From: Poecilobothrus nobilitatus
Lineage: Eukaryota > Arthropoda > Insecta > Diptera > Dolichopodidae
Direction: 5' to 3'
Assembly (NCBI GenBank): GCA_947095535.1
Contig: OX352772.1
Coordinates: forward strand, 30,833,445-30,897,444
Length of the DNA stretch: 64,000 nt
Shown here: piece by piece, positions 12,362 through 24,800 of the stretch
Layout of the letters: each line of letters opens with the position of its first letter
How positions within the stretch are numbered: the first letter of the stretch is position 1
The notes under the pieces: model-generated
The model's database searches: none
Seen by the model: the letters and a program-made list of their open reading frames with translations, nothing else
Told to the model about the DNA's origin: nothing
Position numbers and translations under genes: made by a program

Positions 12362-12980
12362 CTTAAAATTAATTAAAATTAGACACAATGAAAAACATTT
12401 TCTTTATAAAAAAAAAAAAAAAATAAAATTCTTTTCTTTTAGAAAAAAGGTTACAAAAATTATTATGAAAATCTGAGGAATTTTACGATTGAAGTTCTCT
12501 AAAAATTTGACAAATTGAAAATAGGTAGGATATAATTATAAAGAATTTTGTCAAAGAAATTTAACAAAGTTTATAACATTGAAATGAAAATAATAATTGA
12601 GTCAAGTTACTTTGATCAGGTGACTGCAATTCCCAAACTTCCTTAGATTATCATTTCATGTTCTCAGATATTTTATTTATACAATTAAAACTCGGAGTTC
12701 CGAAATTGATGGAAATTAAGAAAAATATAAATGTAAGTAGTTAAAGAGAGAAAGAAGGAATAAAACAATAGATTGGGGAACAAAACTGAATTAGATACTA
12801 TTAATTGATTACTTAAATCATGATGAAGTATGGCTAAAATTATTAAAAAATGGCGATTGGCTGGTTAAATAAAATACAAAAAAAAAAATCTATAGTTTTT
12901 AATGAGATCAACAAGATGTGTAACATGGAAAGAAATCAAGAATATCTTAATGAGAATGTTAAATAGAGGATCACTTTTAT
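12362..12980. other. intergenic, nothing recognised
   Basis: AT-rich, with no frame or repeat-family match that I can support. Confidence 0.5.
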
Positions 12981-13325
12981 TGAAAAAACGAAGAGAGTAA
13001 AATGTGTCAACTCTTGGATATATCTGCACGAACATATGATATTTCTATATAATTTAATCATCGCATCACATACAGAATTTTGGAACTGTATGAGAGATCG
13101 AATATATTGCCTCAAACCAATCAAATTTCACACAAGCTTTTGCAAAAAAACTTGAGCATCTTTTAAAAAATTTAAATGTCTAACCTAATTAATTGCCATA
13201 AGATATGCCAACAACATAAAACTGTTGCGCTAGAGTAACCAAACTTCACAATAGTAATTGTTGCCATACGACTTGAGCATTTTTCACAAAATATAATGAA
13301 TTTTGAAAATTTTTTACATCCATTA
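12981..13325 (+). mobile_element. decayed left half of a family A element (A5)
   Basis: GAAAAAACGAAGAGAGTAAA, TGTGTCAACTCTTGGATAT and a degraded TTTCTATATAATTTAATCATC match the family A left end in order. Words such as TTGCCATAAGATATGCC and GTTGCCATACGACTTGAGC match the monomer. No right end or GGAC tract is present, so the copy is truncated and old. Confidence 0.6.
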
Positions 13326-13435
13326 TAAGTTTAATACCTATTTAAGTCTAAAATATTTTCCGATCTAACAATTTGAACTCAATATTAACTTTTGCTTTTT
13401 TGATGCAACATTAATATTATAATATTTGTCTAGTG
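13326..13435. other. short spacer, nothing recognised
   Basis: No feature was seen between the decayed A5 copy and the next repeat. Confidence 0.4.
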
Positions 13436-13905
13436 TCACGACACAGCCCGCGGAATTAAAGCCCACGAGCTTTAATCCTAAATATTTTAGAATTCTTTTT
13501 CAATTGAAATAAAAAACCTACACTGCTTTTTTTTTTTTGGTATTGCAAAAGAGGGTATTAATTAAAAGATATTTTAGAGTCAAATTTAAAACCAGAGTTA
13601 CACCACTTCGTTGAAATGTCTATGTAAAAAATAATTAAGAGAGATTGTATAGTTGGTTTTAAAATCAGTTATATGCTTCTCTTCAGAAATATATATGTAT
13701 AATGTGTATATGTATGAGTTTCTGAATTAAAAGGGATTTAATAGTTGGATACAATATACTGATACTCCAGTCAAACGATAGAACAGGAAAGTGACATCCA
13801 CTCAAACAAAATATTGATTTATGACAGTAACGTGTATTAATGGTATTAAACCCCACGATCTAATATAATTAAGCCCCATTTTGAAATTAAAATTCGTAGG
13901 TTACA
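13436..13905 (+). repeat. family C repeat with flanking TTAAAGCCC palindrome
   Basis: GGAATTAAAGC and GCTTTAATCC form an imperfect inverted repeat at about 13452-13478, and related words ATTAAACCCCACGA and AATTAAGCCCCA occur at about 13840-13880. Between them, TTTTAGAGTCAAATTTAAAACC and TTTCTGAATTAAAAGGGATT match family C copies at 3285-3545 and 40555-40660. The boundaries are uncertain. Confidence 0.4.
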
Positions 13906-15335
13906 ATTTCACGTGAGTTCAGCATCTATTTTTAAAATAATAACATATTTTTAATATAAAACAGAAAAATTTTTGTCTCATATTTTTATTAAATTAAAAA
14001 GTTAAATTTAACAGTGACTCAACCATTAAAAGGCTTAAAATTATGTCAAATTCAAATATTATTATAATTTTTTTAATGTTGAAATTAATTTTTGTTTTTT
14101 TTATTATATTTGTTAAGAACTTTAATAAATGTCATCTATAACAAATTCTCAAAGGAATCAAATAAAATTTAATTAAAATAGAGGATATTATTTTTCGAAA
14201 AATAAAAAAAATTTTGCAAGGATGAAATTAATTTTTGGAGCATATCTAAAAAGGATATTCACAAGCATATTTGAAAAATTATTCACAAAGTAAAAATCAT
14301 AATATTTTTAAGTTTTAATCATTATAAAAGTTTTCAAGAAAGTAAAAACGACATGCTGACATTTTATGTGAATAGTATTTTTGTATATTTACAGCGAAAT
14401 AAGTTAACAGAAATATTAAATAGTTAGATATCATTAAAGGGGAAGAAGTTCTACTGCTCAATGAGTGTAACCAAATTGTGACGAAAATTGTTAGGAAATA
14501 CCGTAATCTTACCAGTACATTTCTAATTATCTTACATTAACTTCGCAATAGAATAAAATGTACTATAATTCTAGAGATTATGGCAAGGGAGGTTTATAAC
14601 AAATATGATAAAGGAGATTTATAACAAATATATGACGATTATGACAAAGGGAGGTTTAAACTTCTCTTAAGAAAAGGAAATATGATAATTAATAAAACTT
14701 CGTAAAATTTCTGCTGTCCCATTAGCAATATTCTTAAAAGACATTTTTTAACACATTCCTATCTTAAAATTTTTATAAGCTAGTATAGCCAAATAAATTA
14801 GTTACTTCGGTAATCAATTCTCATCTAAATAAAACAATCAAATTTGTTCTGAACTGCAATTCTGAAACGAATAAATAGATATAATAGATTATTAATTAAA
14901 AAGCATTGTTTTTTGTCTATTTCTTTAATAATTCAGTACATGATTTAGTAATAAATTAATAAAAAATATCTATTTGTTTGTTTGTTTTCTTTTTTATCTA
15001 ATGGACTTTATAAATTAATTTTAAATGCTATTCATTTTTAATATTAATTTTTTTTCACTTGTTAAACAAAGAGAATTAAATAAATATGTTTTGATAAATT
15101 GTTTCTACATTGTTTTTTAAATCTTCAAATTTACATAAAAATTTCAATCAACGTAAGTAAATTTCTTCCAATTTAGTATCCAAATTTACAGTTAAATAAA
15201 ATAATATATTGCCAGATTTTGGTTGTTCCCTATCTGCAAAGCACTTTTAGGGAGAACAAAATTTATAGAGAATTTATATTTAATTAACATTTTGAGAAAA
15301 AGAAGATCTTTCAGATCTTAGCATATCTAGTTATC
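13906..15335. other. intergenic, nothing recognised
   Basis: AT-rich. A small local duplication of GGAGRTTTATAACAAATAT occurs near 14588-14632. No coding pattern was seen. Confidence 0.4.
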
Positions 15336-15339
15336 TCAG

Positions 15340-15700
15340 AAAAAATTTTGATACCTCGCTCTGTTTGAGAGCAATAAGGAGCTGAAAATCGGAAATGTGT
15401 TTTTTTTAAGGCACTTGTAACTTTATGGTAAGTGGCACGGTAAGTGGTTATTTAAGGCACTTGTAACTTTATGGTTATGGCAAGTTTATGGTAAGTAAAA
15501 TATAAAATTTCATTGAAAGTTCCAATATTATATTTTTACATACCATCGAAAACTGAAGTGCATAAAAATTCGAAAAAAAAATTAAAAATTTGCAAATGCA
15601 AAAGTTGTTACAATATTCTGCTGATGCTTTTTATTGAATTTTTGAAAAAGTGCTCCTTTAAAAAATCTTTGGTTTTAAATACTGCCTTGTTTATTTTATG
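15340..15700 (+). repeat. family D repeat, decayed right half
   Basis: GAGCTGAAAATCGGAAATGT, AAGGCACTTGTAACTTTATGG (present twice, near 15409 and 15457) and CTTTGGTTTTAAATACTGCC followed by TTGTTTA match the family D interior and its conserved right end. The plus-strand frame at 15513-15701 falls in this repeat and is not supported as a gene. Confidence 0.5.
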
Positions 15701-16915
15701 ATACTATATAATATTTCTATATTATGATGTAGTATATATTTTGTTCATTAATATATACGTTTCTTATTTTGAAAACAAAAGCCTCCACTAGATATTTTTC
15801 AATTGAACCCGCGAGACTATATTTAAATATATTTTGCTTTTGGATACGATTTTCAGATACTCACCAAAGCAGTAGATCATCATTGATAAGAAAAATATCC
15901 CATTTGATGCATATATATTAAGCACCTCATGACCTTTTTCTTCGTTTTTCACCGAAAATCTCATTCATTAGTTTTATTTTTCCGTTGCAACCTATAAGTA
16001 TGCAGAATATATTTTATCAGTTACAAAATGATTACAGTTTAGTGATATGTTTAAAATAAACTATAGACTTAATCTTAAAGTTATACTAAAGCTTTCGCAT
16101 AAAGAATAGCCATTATAATAAAAAGTAAAGTTCTTTATTTATGTGAAAGTGAAATTTTGAATAATGATTAATGAATGAAATGAAATTATCAAACAAAATT
16201 TAGTTATTGATATAAAATGTTACCAGTCATATTAGCTATAATGGATGTATATAGGAATATCATTTTATTCAACTAAGCTCGTTTCAGAGCCCTCATACAT
16301 TCATACATTCTCGTTTCAGAGCATTTTTAATTCCTATTTAACTTTACGTTTTCTTTATGTTAGATTTAAATAAAAATTTAAAAATGAACCAATAGACCGA
16401 TTGCTTATTATAGTCCTCAAAATTGCTTTTTAAATTTATGAGGGATTTTTAAATTTTTAATTGCAAAATTTCAGATCTTTTGTTAATTTGTATTACTTTC
16501 AAAGGTTTATATCAGATCCATGAAATGAATCTAAGGACATCAAATATAAAAATACGCTTGCAGTTAATATTCAATGATTTTCAGTGTCGACAACCACCTC
16601 CATAATAAAAAATCTAGTCTTGCATAAAATTGCAATTAAAAAAAAAAAATTCTGAAATATGAAAATTTATATAAATAAATTTAGTTATGATTCAAATTGT
16701 GAATTTTAGGTCAAATTCAACTAAATTCAACAATTAGAAACTAAAAGATATACATATTATATATATTATTATACATACATATATATAAGTTGATTTTGTT
16801 TGAATGAGTATGGATCCTCGATTTATATAACATTTTTTTTTAATTTCGAGAATTGTTTAAATATTGATTGTAATTTGTAATTAATTTTTTGAGTAGATTT
16901 TTTTTTTTTATTACT
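15701..16915. other. intergenic, nothing recognised
   Basis: AT-rich. CTCGTTTCAGAGC occurs twice, near 16278 and 16310. No coding pattern was seen. Confidence 0.4.
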
Positions 16916-16919
16916 TTTA

Positions 16920-18352
16920 GCACATTTTAATAAAAAATGTAAAAAATGTACTTTTTATTTTTGTTTGTCCGTATTACAAAACTCTATATCGTTTAATATC
17001 AAATGTTTAGAGAAATGTTAACTGTTGCTAAGTTAATTTACCATTATGTGATACCAAAATTTTTGTATATAGTCCTTTTAATCCTTAATTATTGAAGGTT
17101 AGTATCTAATTTTAAAATTTGGAAGCCAAAACTACAGTTAGTTTTTACCAAAAAAAAAATTTTTTTATGGAAAAATAATCATCATAATTTTAAAAATTCT
17201 TTATGTGTATATATTAACATGTTGGTATTATCAGTATTATGTCCTTTTTAAACTTTTTCAGTCTGTCCGTCCGTCTGTTTACAAAACTTCTACACTGTTA
17301 AAGATAGAGAAAACCATTTTAACCATGGGTCTCATAAAAAACTTAATGTTGTAGAACAACTTTTTCATATAGCTCCATCCATTATGGAGGTGCAGCCTCT
17401 CCAACTTTGAAAAGCCCTATTTTTAAGTACGTGTATCTCATGTTCTACCTAACATTTTTTCAATCTGAAGACGCCATTCGACTGGAATTCTTTTTACTTT
17501 TATAAATCAATATCACAATTATATAGGTTCTTTAAATTTAGTATTTAAATTCACAGTTATGTGAAAACCAAATTTTGCATGATTTTCCTATCTTCATAAC
17601 TCCGGCACGCTTTTAGATAGCGACTTAGAAAATGTTTTTGGACCACTCCCCGTTTATGACCTATTAGGGCTCAAAAATTGAAAATTACCTATTTTAAACA
17701 ACTGTAACTTAGGCACCTGTACACATTTTTCTTCGGCAAGACATAAAAATTAAAGCTCCTGTAATATATTTTTACGTATGTTAATGGTTTTTTTTAGTTG
17801 TATAGGATTCCAGAGTTGCAACTCTCCAAAATTACAAAAAAACCTCATCTTCGCTTTGCGTAGTAGTTTTACAATCTCAGGCTTTGCGTAGTAGTTTTAC
17901 AATCTAAAAACGTCTAGCATCTAGACAAGAAATTTCCTTGCCTCTATAAAACAATATCAAAATTATTTATATTTACCGTTGTGTGAAAACCAAATTTTGC
18001 ATGATATTTCTTTTTTCATAACTCCGGCACACCTTTAGATAGGAACCTGAAATTTTGAGACAAGAAGAACTTTTAGAATTAGTATAAGTTTCATTGAAAC
18101 TTTTACTAATTCTACAAGTTCTCAAATTTTAGAAATTCTAGAAAGAAATTCAAAAATTGAAAATTGGCTATTTTTAGGCACCTGTAACTTAAGCATCTGT
18201 ATTAAATTTTCTTCGGGAAGACATAAAAATTAAAATTGCAATGAAATATGAAATTTCCAATTTAGGTGTAAGTCACAATTCTAAACAGTTTGTATTGTCC
18301 TTTGGAAATGTGCACTTTTAAAAACCGTTGTTTTACATTCTACCTTGTTTTT
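16920..18352 (+). mobile_element. family D repeat element, longest copy (D1)
   Basis: It includes a TCTGTCCGTCCGTCTGTTTA stretch near 17261, then family words AACTCCGGCAC(G/A)C(T/C)TTTAG, GTTATGTGAAAACCAAATTT, AGGCACCTGTAACTTA and GACATAAAAATTAAA. It finishes at the conserved right end, AAACCGTTGTTTTACATTCT then ACCTTGTTT. The block with AACTCCGGCAC and the block with GACATAAAAATTAAA each occur twice (near 17598 and 18015; 17740 and 18220), so the interior carries a duplication of roughly 0.45 kb. A separate 28-bp direct duplication starting GCTTTGCGTAGTAGTT lies at 17853 and 17881. No protein is encoded. Confidence 0.6.
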
Positions 18353-18791
18353 TTTATATGTACTTATTTATTATATATGTACCTATATATGTATATGGAA
18401 ATAAAATATTCATTAAATCAATTTTAAAAAAATTTTTATCGGTCTTGATTGAAAATGTACAAAAAGTTTTATTTAATTGAAATGTTTGCTTTTTATGTTT
18501 TTTTTTTTTGTCAAATATAAAATAAAAAAGTTATACCTATCGAATTGACATTTTTTAAACGGATTAACTGATTTGGAGATTAAAAGAATTTTTGAAATTA
18601 TCCTGGAAATGTTTGAACGCAAATTGATTAATTGATGAAGGCGAAAAAACAAATAACTATATTTTGACAACGTATAGACATTTTTCAATACCAATTAATG
18701 GAAAGTGGCAGGAAATGTTATTCCTTTTTTTTTATACCTACAACAATGAAATAAAAATATAAAGAAAATATCGTCTAAAAATAAGGATAAG
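18353..18791. other. intergenic, nothing recognised
   Basis: AT-rich. The minus-strand frame at 18473-18694 has a low-complexity K/N/I/F composition and no domain. Confidence 0.4.
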
Positions 18792-19094
18792 TATGTCATG
18801 ACATCGAAAGTTATAAGTACGAAAATCAAATATATGTGTTTACTAAAAATAATAAATAAATTCGTACTTATGTCGTTATTTGTCTATCACGTAAAGCAAA
18901 CTGTACATTATTGTATTAAAGGTTTTAACCTAGAGTTTAGTTTAAAAGAGGCTGTTTGGTTAGATAAAGTCCAACACTATTTGGAAGAATTAAGTCAAAA
19001 TCTTCTGTGCAGCTTTTAAAGTTTTCCACGTAAGATAGAAAAAAGTGCTTTTTTGAAATTCCCGTACTTATGTCTTTCGGTTTTATGACATAGC
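18792..19094. mobile_element. small MITE with about 31-bp imperfect terminal inverted repeats
   Basis: The left end TATGTCATGACATCGAAAG continues to ATAAGTACG. The right end, read on the minus strand, is TATGTCATAAAACCGAAAG continuing to ATAAGTACGGG. Both ends abut TA, consistent with a TA target site. The internal word CGTACTTATGTCG near 18861 is a third copy of the terminus. The element is about 300 bp. The 73-codon frame at 18798-19019 lies entirely inside and has no recognisable domain, so I treat it as non-coding. Confidence 0.65.
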
Positions 19095-19279
19095 ATTAAT
19101 ATATAAACAAAAATCAATAAAAAAAATTAAGTAAATAATATGATTAAAATCATTTTCAAGACTCATTCTACCAATATCGATAGTTCTGCAGCATCTACCA
19201 ACAAAAAACGATGTTATGGAATATACTGGTGACCTTCATCTTGAGCATGGAGCTTAATCAAAAATTAAGTTGAACCCAC

Positions 19280-19850
19280 CATAATTTCGGTGTAGCAAAA
19301 GATGTAGCAGAAAGGTTTCCTGTGTAGGTGTAAAACCTTCTTTACATCTTCTGATCTTCTCAATATCTACAAAGTGTTTATACGACCAAAGATGACGAAT
19401 AATGCACATATTTGGGCAGAAGTCCTTAAAACACCGTTGATTTTTCGATAAAAAGCAAATAGAACAACTCTTGTAACAAATGATTATAATATTACATCAA
19501 CGCTTGCTCCATTGGGTCTACGATGCTTAATTGGTTATCTTTCTCTGTTTTACAGAAATCTCGTAGGAGTGGGAACTTGTTCTGACAAAATAACAAATCT
19601 GATGCCTCCCTTCAAAATTTTCCAAAGAGAAACGAGAAGTACATCCGCTATCCACCCCTAAGTAGTTCAAATTCCTAGACGACATAATTCAGCATATGGC
19701 AATTCGTTTGTGACTATCTGGTGATTTATATTTTTAATTTACATAGGTTTAACGTCAACACCTTCGTTTATCACATTCCTGCATACCTTACACCTATTTT
19801 AACTCCATAGCAGAATCTTTCCTTGTCCAAACAGTGCAATAATACTAAAG
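19280..19850 (+). mobile_element. decayed C-terminal part of a jockey-like reverse transcriptase ORF2
   Basis: One frame starting at 19323 reads through to about 19725 with only three stop codons. It gives stretches such as SSDLLNIYKVFIRPKM, NNAHIWAEVL, LIGYLSLFYRNLVGVGTCS and RETRSTSAIHP, then VVQIPRRHNSAYGNSF. These match the post-catalytic C-terminal region of insect non-LTR elements of the jockey type (SDLL.IYK..IRPKMEY..HIW; DLSLFYRY..G.CS; RNTR.S...HP). The polymerase core is absent, so this is a 5'-truncated, inactivated insertion. A GGGCCCAT word near 19850 probably marks its 3' UTR. Confidence 0.8.
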
Positions 19851-19854
19851 GGCC

Positions 19855-20000
19855 CATAATCTATTGTTTGGTTAAAAAATGAGATAATGTTTAGTGGGTT
19901 AAAGTTCTACATGTTGGGACTAAACTGGGTTAAAGCTCCACACAAGTTCAATCGTGCTCTTGCGGCGCTTCTTCAGTGTCTTTTGATAGTTGCCAACTAC
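19855..20000 (+). repeat. GGTTAAAGCTCYACAC repeat, copy 1
   Basis: CTATTGTTTGGTTAAAAAATG, GGGTTAAAGTTCTACAT, GGGTTAAAGCTCCACAC and CTTCAGTGTCTTTTGATAGT occur in the same order as at 29318-29470. It directly follows the RT relic and may be its 3' UTR or an independent repeat. Confidence 0.5.
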
Positions 20001-21249
20001 CACCGTAAAAAAAAAAAAAAAAAGATGAGCCAGACCATATTAGGGGGGTGGTAAATAAAGAAACTAATAAACAATACCAATAAAAAATTATGGAAATATT
20101 TCAAACACTATATACTTTCAATATTAAGGACTAAAAAACGTTAAAGTACATAACACATTAGGACAGACCTCAAAATGGTTGGATTGATATGATAGCATCA
20201 TTAACCAAATATTAGGAATGTTGAAAATATAAGAAGAAGTAATTATTTTCAAATTAATATGAATAACTTTGGATATTAATATAACGAATTACGAATAATA
20301 ATAATTTTTTTTAATAATATTTTAATTATAATTATTATTATTTGCCTATAGAATAGGTAATATTAATATTACCACTCATTTGACACCATTAAATATATTG
20401 CAATTAATATTAAATATTTTTAATTTTTTTTTTTTCGGATGCATTTACTGAAAGTTTAAAAAAATATTTTAAAATAATTATTTTTTAATTTATTTATTCA
20501 AATAAAATTAATTTAACATTTTACCAGTGGAAAAAATTCAATTTTGTTTTTATTGTAACAAAAAAATTTTTTTTTTATTTTATCACGTAGTCCTCTTTCA
20601 TTAAATTTTTGAGTAAAAATTGAAATAAATTATGTTAATCAACTGAATATATTATTTATTATATTTCTTTATACCTATTTATTTTTTAATTAAAAATTAA
20701 TTTAAATTGCATCAATTATTTTTAAGTACGTATACCCTTAATCACCCCCATTTAATTAAAATAAAAATTAAAGAAATGTAGAAAATGATTTAGAAAATAG
20801 TATAGGAAGAAAATATGTATGGTTTTCTTCTAAAGTAAAATTGAAGGAAAAAATATTTTCAGTACCTACTTATTGTAATTGCAATTGCAATTTAATAAAT
20901 AAAAATTTAAAAATATTAAATTTATGCATGAAAATTATAAATAGTAAATTTGGATTTTTTAAAATAAAAGGGAAATCCCATTAGATCACTGTTATTGGTC
21001 ACCTATTGTAATATGCGAAAATATGTTACTAAGTTTTGTGATAGATAAAATTTCGTTCATAGGTTGAAGACTTGAGTACCTAAAACAAATTAAATAATAT
21101 GTATCAATTGGGTAATTCAATAAATATTTTAATATTTTCAAAATATATGTCTACAATTCATTGAGTGTACAAAGTTCTGTTTTAAAAAACTTGACCGATC
21201 ATAGAAGAGGTAATAAAGCACATCACTAATTAATATATGGAACTTTGAA
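20001..21249. other. intergenic, nothing recognised
   Basis: Extremely AT-rich with long A/T runs (for example 20330-20530). No frame or family match was seen. Confidence 0.5.
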
Positions 21250-21422
21250 GATCTAGTGGGTAACAGCGTATCAAATACGCTGCAAACATCGAGGGAATGT
21301 GGGTTCCCACACACGTCGTAAGAATAATTCCCCTATCGCCATTTACATTGACATCTGAAAAGAAAAGACTCTGCAATTTTCTTGTCATATTTATGCGACA
21401 GGGGCATAAACTAAACCAAAAA
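21250..21422 (+). mobile_element. tRNA-derived SINE, copy 1 (diverged)
   Basis: TAGTGGGTAACAGCGTATCAAATACGCTG corresponds to the A-box arm of the copy at 49223-49409, and GTGGGTTCCCACACACGTCG to its B-box arm, which has lost the TTCGAA core. The body continues CATCTGAAAAGAAAAGACTC, TGCAATTTTCTTGTCATATT and ATGCGACAGGGGCATAAA, matching the other copy word for word with scattered substitutions. Confidence 0.75.
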
Positions 21423-22600
21423 TTATTATATAGTTGTAAAAGTTAAAAAATTTTCAGATTTTCTTTTAATGTATGACCACATTATATGACACAGTACGGC
21501 ACAACTCTCTTCAAGTTAAACCCTATTTAAGTGTTGTCGAAATAAACAATACAATTATATTAAACTAATTATAGTATTATAACCACATTATATAGTTGAA
21601 GAAGTCTTGAAATTTGACTGAGGAGATTAAAATGATAATTAATTGAAAAAATTCCGATATCCCATTTTGTGAAATCTAAATATTTGACTCAATAGTTAGT
21701 TACTAAGTTATTTTATTAGTTGGACCCAAAAACTCTAGAATAAATTAATAAATTATTTGCAATAATTATAAATAAAAATTTTTAAATTGACATAATAATA
21801 AATAATACAAAAATAATTTTAATTTACAAATTAAAAAAAAAAATTATAATTATAGAGTAAAAAGTAATGCATTTTAAAATCAGAGCATTTCTAATATTCA
21901 TATTTAATTTATATTTGAAATTCTTAGAAGATTTAAATGTATGGTATGTGTTACAAAATCCTGATGGATTATAGAATTCGAATTAAAATATTCTTAGTAA
22001 CAAAATTATGGATTATAAAATTCAATTTCCAAAGATTTCAGCTAAAATGTTGATGAACATATTATTTCTATACATTTCCATAAAAAAAAAATTACGAACC
22101 TCTTGATAAACAATTAACTCTGATTTTGTTATCAACTATAAAATCCTTAATAATTAAAATTTATTTTTTAAATAGATATTTCATCAACAAAATATTTAAA
22201 TAGTGCTAAAGAAACTGTTGAATCTCTGCTTTTGTGTCCCAAATCTTATCTTAAAACTACAATAAAGTTTTCTTATATTTTTATCTTTAATAATGCAATA
22301 ACTGTTATCAAAACTAATATTTTGGCACAAAAAAAAATCAGAATATCATATCTCACAATTTTATAACTCAGAATTATGGTCCGATCGCAAATTTAATTAA
22401 AAGTATAAACATATTATATAGTTTTGTATTGAGAATCTCTTTAAAAGTAAATTGTAAAAACTCTAAAGAAAATATCACGGTATTTTGCATAATAGAAATT
22501 TGTTCTACTCGTTCGAAATTCATTCTAATATATTTTTTTGTTCCGTAACTTATCGTTATAAATACTCAATACAACTAACTTTATAAATATTTCAATTTAG
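21423..22600. other. intergenic, nothing recognised
   Basis: AT-rich spacer with no supported feature. Confidence 0.4.
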
Positions 22601-22604
22601 AAAT

Positions 22605-22825
22605 GTTACAGACTGCAAATGTAAGGAAGAGTGAAAGAGAAAAGAGCGAGGAGCCGATCTTCTAAACGTTGGTCAAATGAACTAGGAAAAACACTCGAAG
22701 AACTGACTCATTATAAAATAGATCCACTTGACGTTAAAAATCTGATTAGAAGAAGCGCCCCCTCACCAGATAGCAATGCCCTAAAAATTTCTTCTTATAT
22801 TAAACTTCCAATTAGATCTATCTAG
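22605..22825 (+). mobile_element. possible relic of an endonuclease-RT C-terminus
   Basis: A 64-codon frame at 22631-22825 contains RARSRSSKRWSNELGKTLEE. The spacing of R-x-R...K-R-W-S-x-E-L resembles the R-G-R-P-x-x-R-W-x-D-D/E-L motif at the end of RTE-like retrotransposon proteins. The local sequence is less AT-rich than its surroundings, as old coding DNA would be. The second half, with PLDVKNLIRRSAPSPDSNAL, is unrecognised. It could instead be a fragment of an unknown host exon. Confidence 0.3.
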
Positions 22826-22829
22826 CCAA

Positions 22830-23990
22830 ATATCTTTAAATATTATTGCTTCACCTTTTAAAGGATCTAAAAGTTTTGTAAATAAACGAAATGCTTTAAC
22901 AAAACGACTGACAAATAAAGTTTGAAATAAGGATATAATATTTTGTCTGTGCACTCAAATGTAAGAATATTTAAATTTTATTTTATAGAACAAAAAAATA
23001 TCAAAAATATATTCATTCAATAAATTTATTTTGTTTTATTTGATTAAGAAGTGTAAAAAAAAAATATAATATATATATTAAAATAACCAAGTAAATATAA
23101 ATACACTTGAGTATTATAAATATGAATGAAGTAATAATTTTATTATTCATAGAAATCAGAATTATTTTTAGAAAACCAATAAATAACTTCAATTTCAATA
23201 TGAACATAACAATTTAAAATTTATATCTATGTATATATTTTAATGTTGTTCCCTTTGGTATAATTTACTTATAAAATTTAAATACTTTTGAATTTAAGTA
23301 TATAAAAGGTTATAATAACAAATTTAAAAATATTTAAAATTTTTTAATATTGAAAATAAATATTATAAGAAATTTAAAATAGTTTTGTAAAAAAAATTTC
23401 ATATAAATCCCATAGAAAACCCATTTTAAGAACTATGTACATCAATTTTATATTATAGTGCCTAACAAGCTTTCAGTCACAATATTACTTCAATTTTAAA
23501 CATCTTAAAATGTGTACACTCAATGTTGTTATTGCCTTTTCCTTACCAATCATACAAGGAAACATAAATCATCGCCATAAGTCAATTATTTTAATAATAT
23601 TTGACTATACTTCAGTTTCTGTTATAATTAATTTGACTAAGTAGTTGATCACTCGGCTGTTGTAATTATTACATTATGATATGTAAATATTTCTATATTT
23701 CTACGCCATCTATTATCTTATACAAGAATTATTTTATTATATATTCGAATATGATCTTAATTATAAGATAGATATTTTTTATTTAATCAAATTGTACTAG
23801 TTAGAAGAAAAAATCTATATTATTTTTTATTAATCTACATAATCAAAAAGGAGTTTGAACCCGAAGCCTTTCGAATGAAAAGCCAAAGAATAAATAAATA
23901 CATACCGAAGAGATTTGTCATCCTATATACTGAGCAAATCCAAACTTATGACTTAATAAGTGCTGAAACAACTATTCAAATTTAAAATAG
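22830..23990. other. intergenic, nothing recognised
   Basis: Very AT-rich. A GTTTGAACCCGAAGCCTTTCG stretch near 23852 resembles a tRNA T-arm word but has no cloverleaf around it. Confidence 0.4.
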
Positions 23991-23999
23991 TTTTTTTTA

Positions 24000-24800
24000 C
24001 AAATTTAACAAATAAAAGTATATTTTTATACCAGTACGATAAATCTTTATTTAAAGTAAAAAAGTCCCCAATTAGAGTAAAAAACTCTGAGGTCTTATTT
24101 CTCATAGTAATGGAGAAATAAAGCCCCGGGGTATTATTTTTCAAGAAGTCGAAAATTAAATTTAAAGCGAAATAACACCCTGGGGGCTTTATTTCTCAAG
24201 AAGGCGAAGATTAAATTGAAAGAGAAATAACACCCCGGGGTGAACAAATAAAAGTATATTTTTATACCAGTACGATAAATCTTCATTTAAAGTAAAAAAG
24301 TCCCCAATTAGAGTAAAAAACTTCGAGGTCTTATTTCTCATAGTAATTGAGAAATAAAGCCCCGGGGTATTATTTTTCAAGAAGTCGAAAATTAAATTTA
24401 AAGGGAAATAACACCCCGGGGCTTTATTTCTCAAGAACGCGAAGATTAAATTGAAAGAGAAATAACACCCCGGGGTGAACAAATAAAAGTATATTTTTAT
24501 ACCAGTACGATAAATCTTTATTTAAAGTAAAAAAGTCCCCAATTAGAGTAAAAAACTCTGAGGTCTTATTTCTCATAGTAATTGAGAAATAAAGCCCCGG
24601 GGTATTATTTTTCAAGAAGTCGAAAATTAAATTTAAAGCGGAATAACACCCTGGGGGCTTTATTTCTCAAGAAGGCGAAGATTAAATTGAAAGAGAAATA
24701 ACACCCCGGAGTGTTATTTCTCATCCAATGAAAAATAACACCTTTGGGGGCTTTATTCCTCAATTACTATGAAAAATAACAGCCCGGGATCATATTTCGT
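24000..24800 (+). repeat. 236-bp tandem repeat made of GAAATAA/CCCCGGGG palindromes
   Basis: ACAAATAAAAGTATATTTTT recurs at about 24008, 24244 and 24479, giving a period of 235-236 bp and about three units. Every unit contains several 30-bp imperfect palindromes of the form GAGAAATAA, two bases, CCCCGGGG, two bases, TTATTTCTC. At 24691-24720 one palindrome stands almost perfect. More diverged modules run to about 24800. The minus-strand frames at 23953-24615 repeat the same peptide because they lie in this array, and are not genes. Confidence 0.9.

Noticed and set aside
11381..12476. ORFs in and between the inverted family A elements
   Set aside because: All fall inside repeat DNA; the protein similarity reflects repeat homology only.
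18473..19019. ORFs at 18473-18694 (-) and 18798-19019 (+)
   Set aside because: The first is low complexity; the second lies between the inverted ends of a 300-bp MITE.
23852..23875. tRNA T-arm-like GTTTGAACCCGAAGCC
   Set aside because: No matching stems or A-box in the flanks.
23953..24615. Three similar minus-strand ORFs (M-K-N-N-T-P-G-L-Y-F...)
   Set aside because: They arise from the 236-bp tandem repeat and have no start or promoter context.
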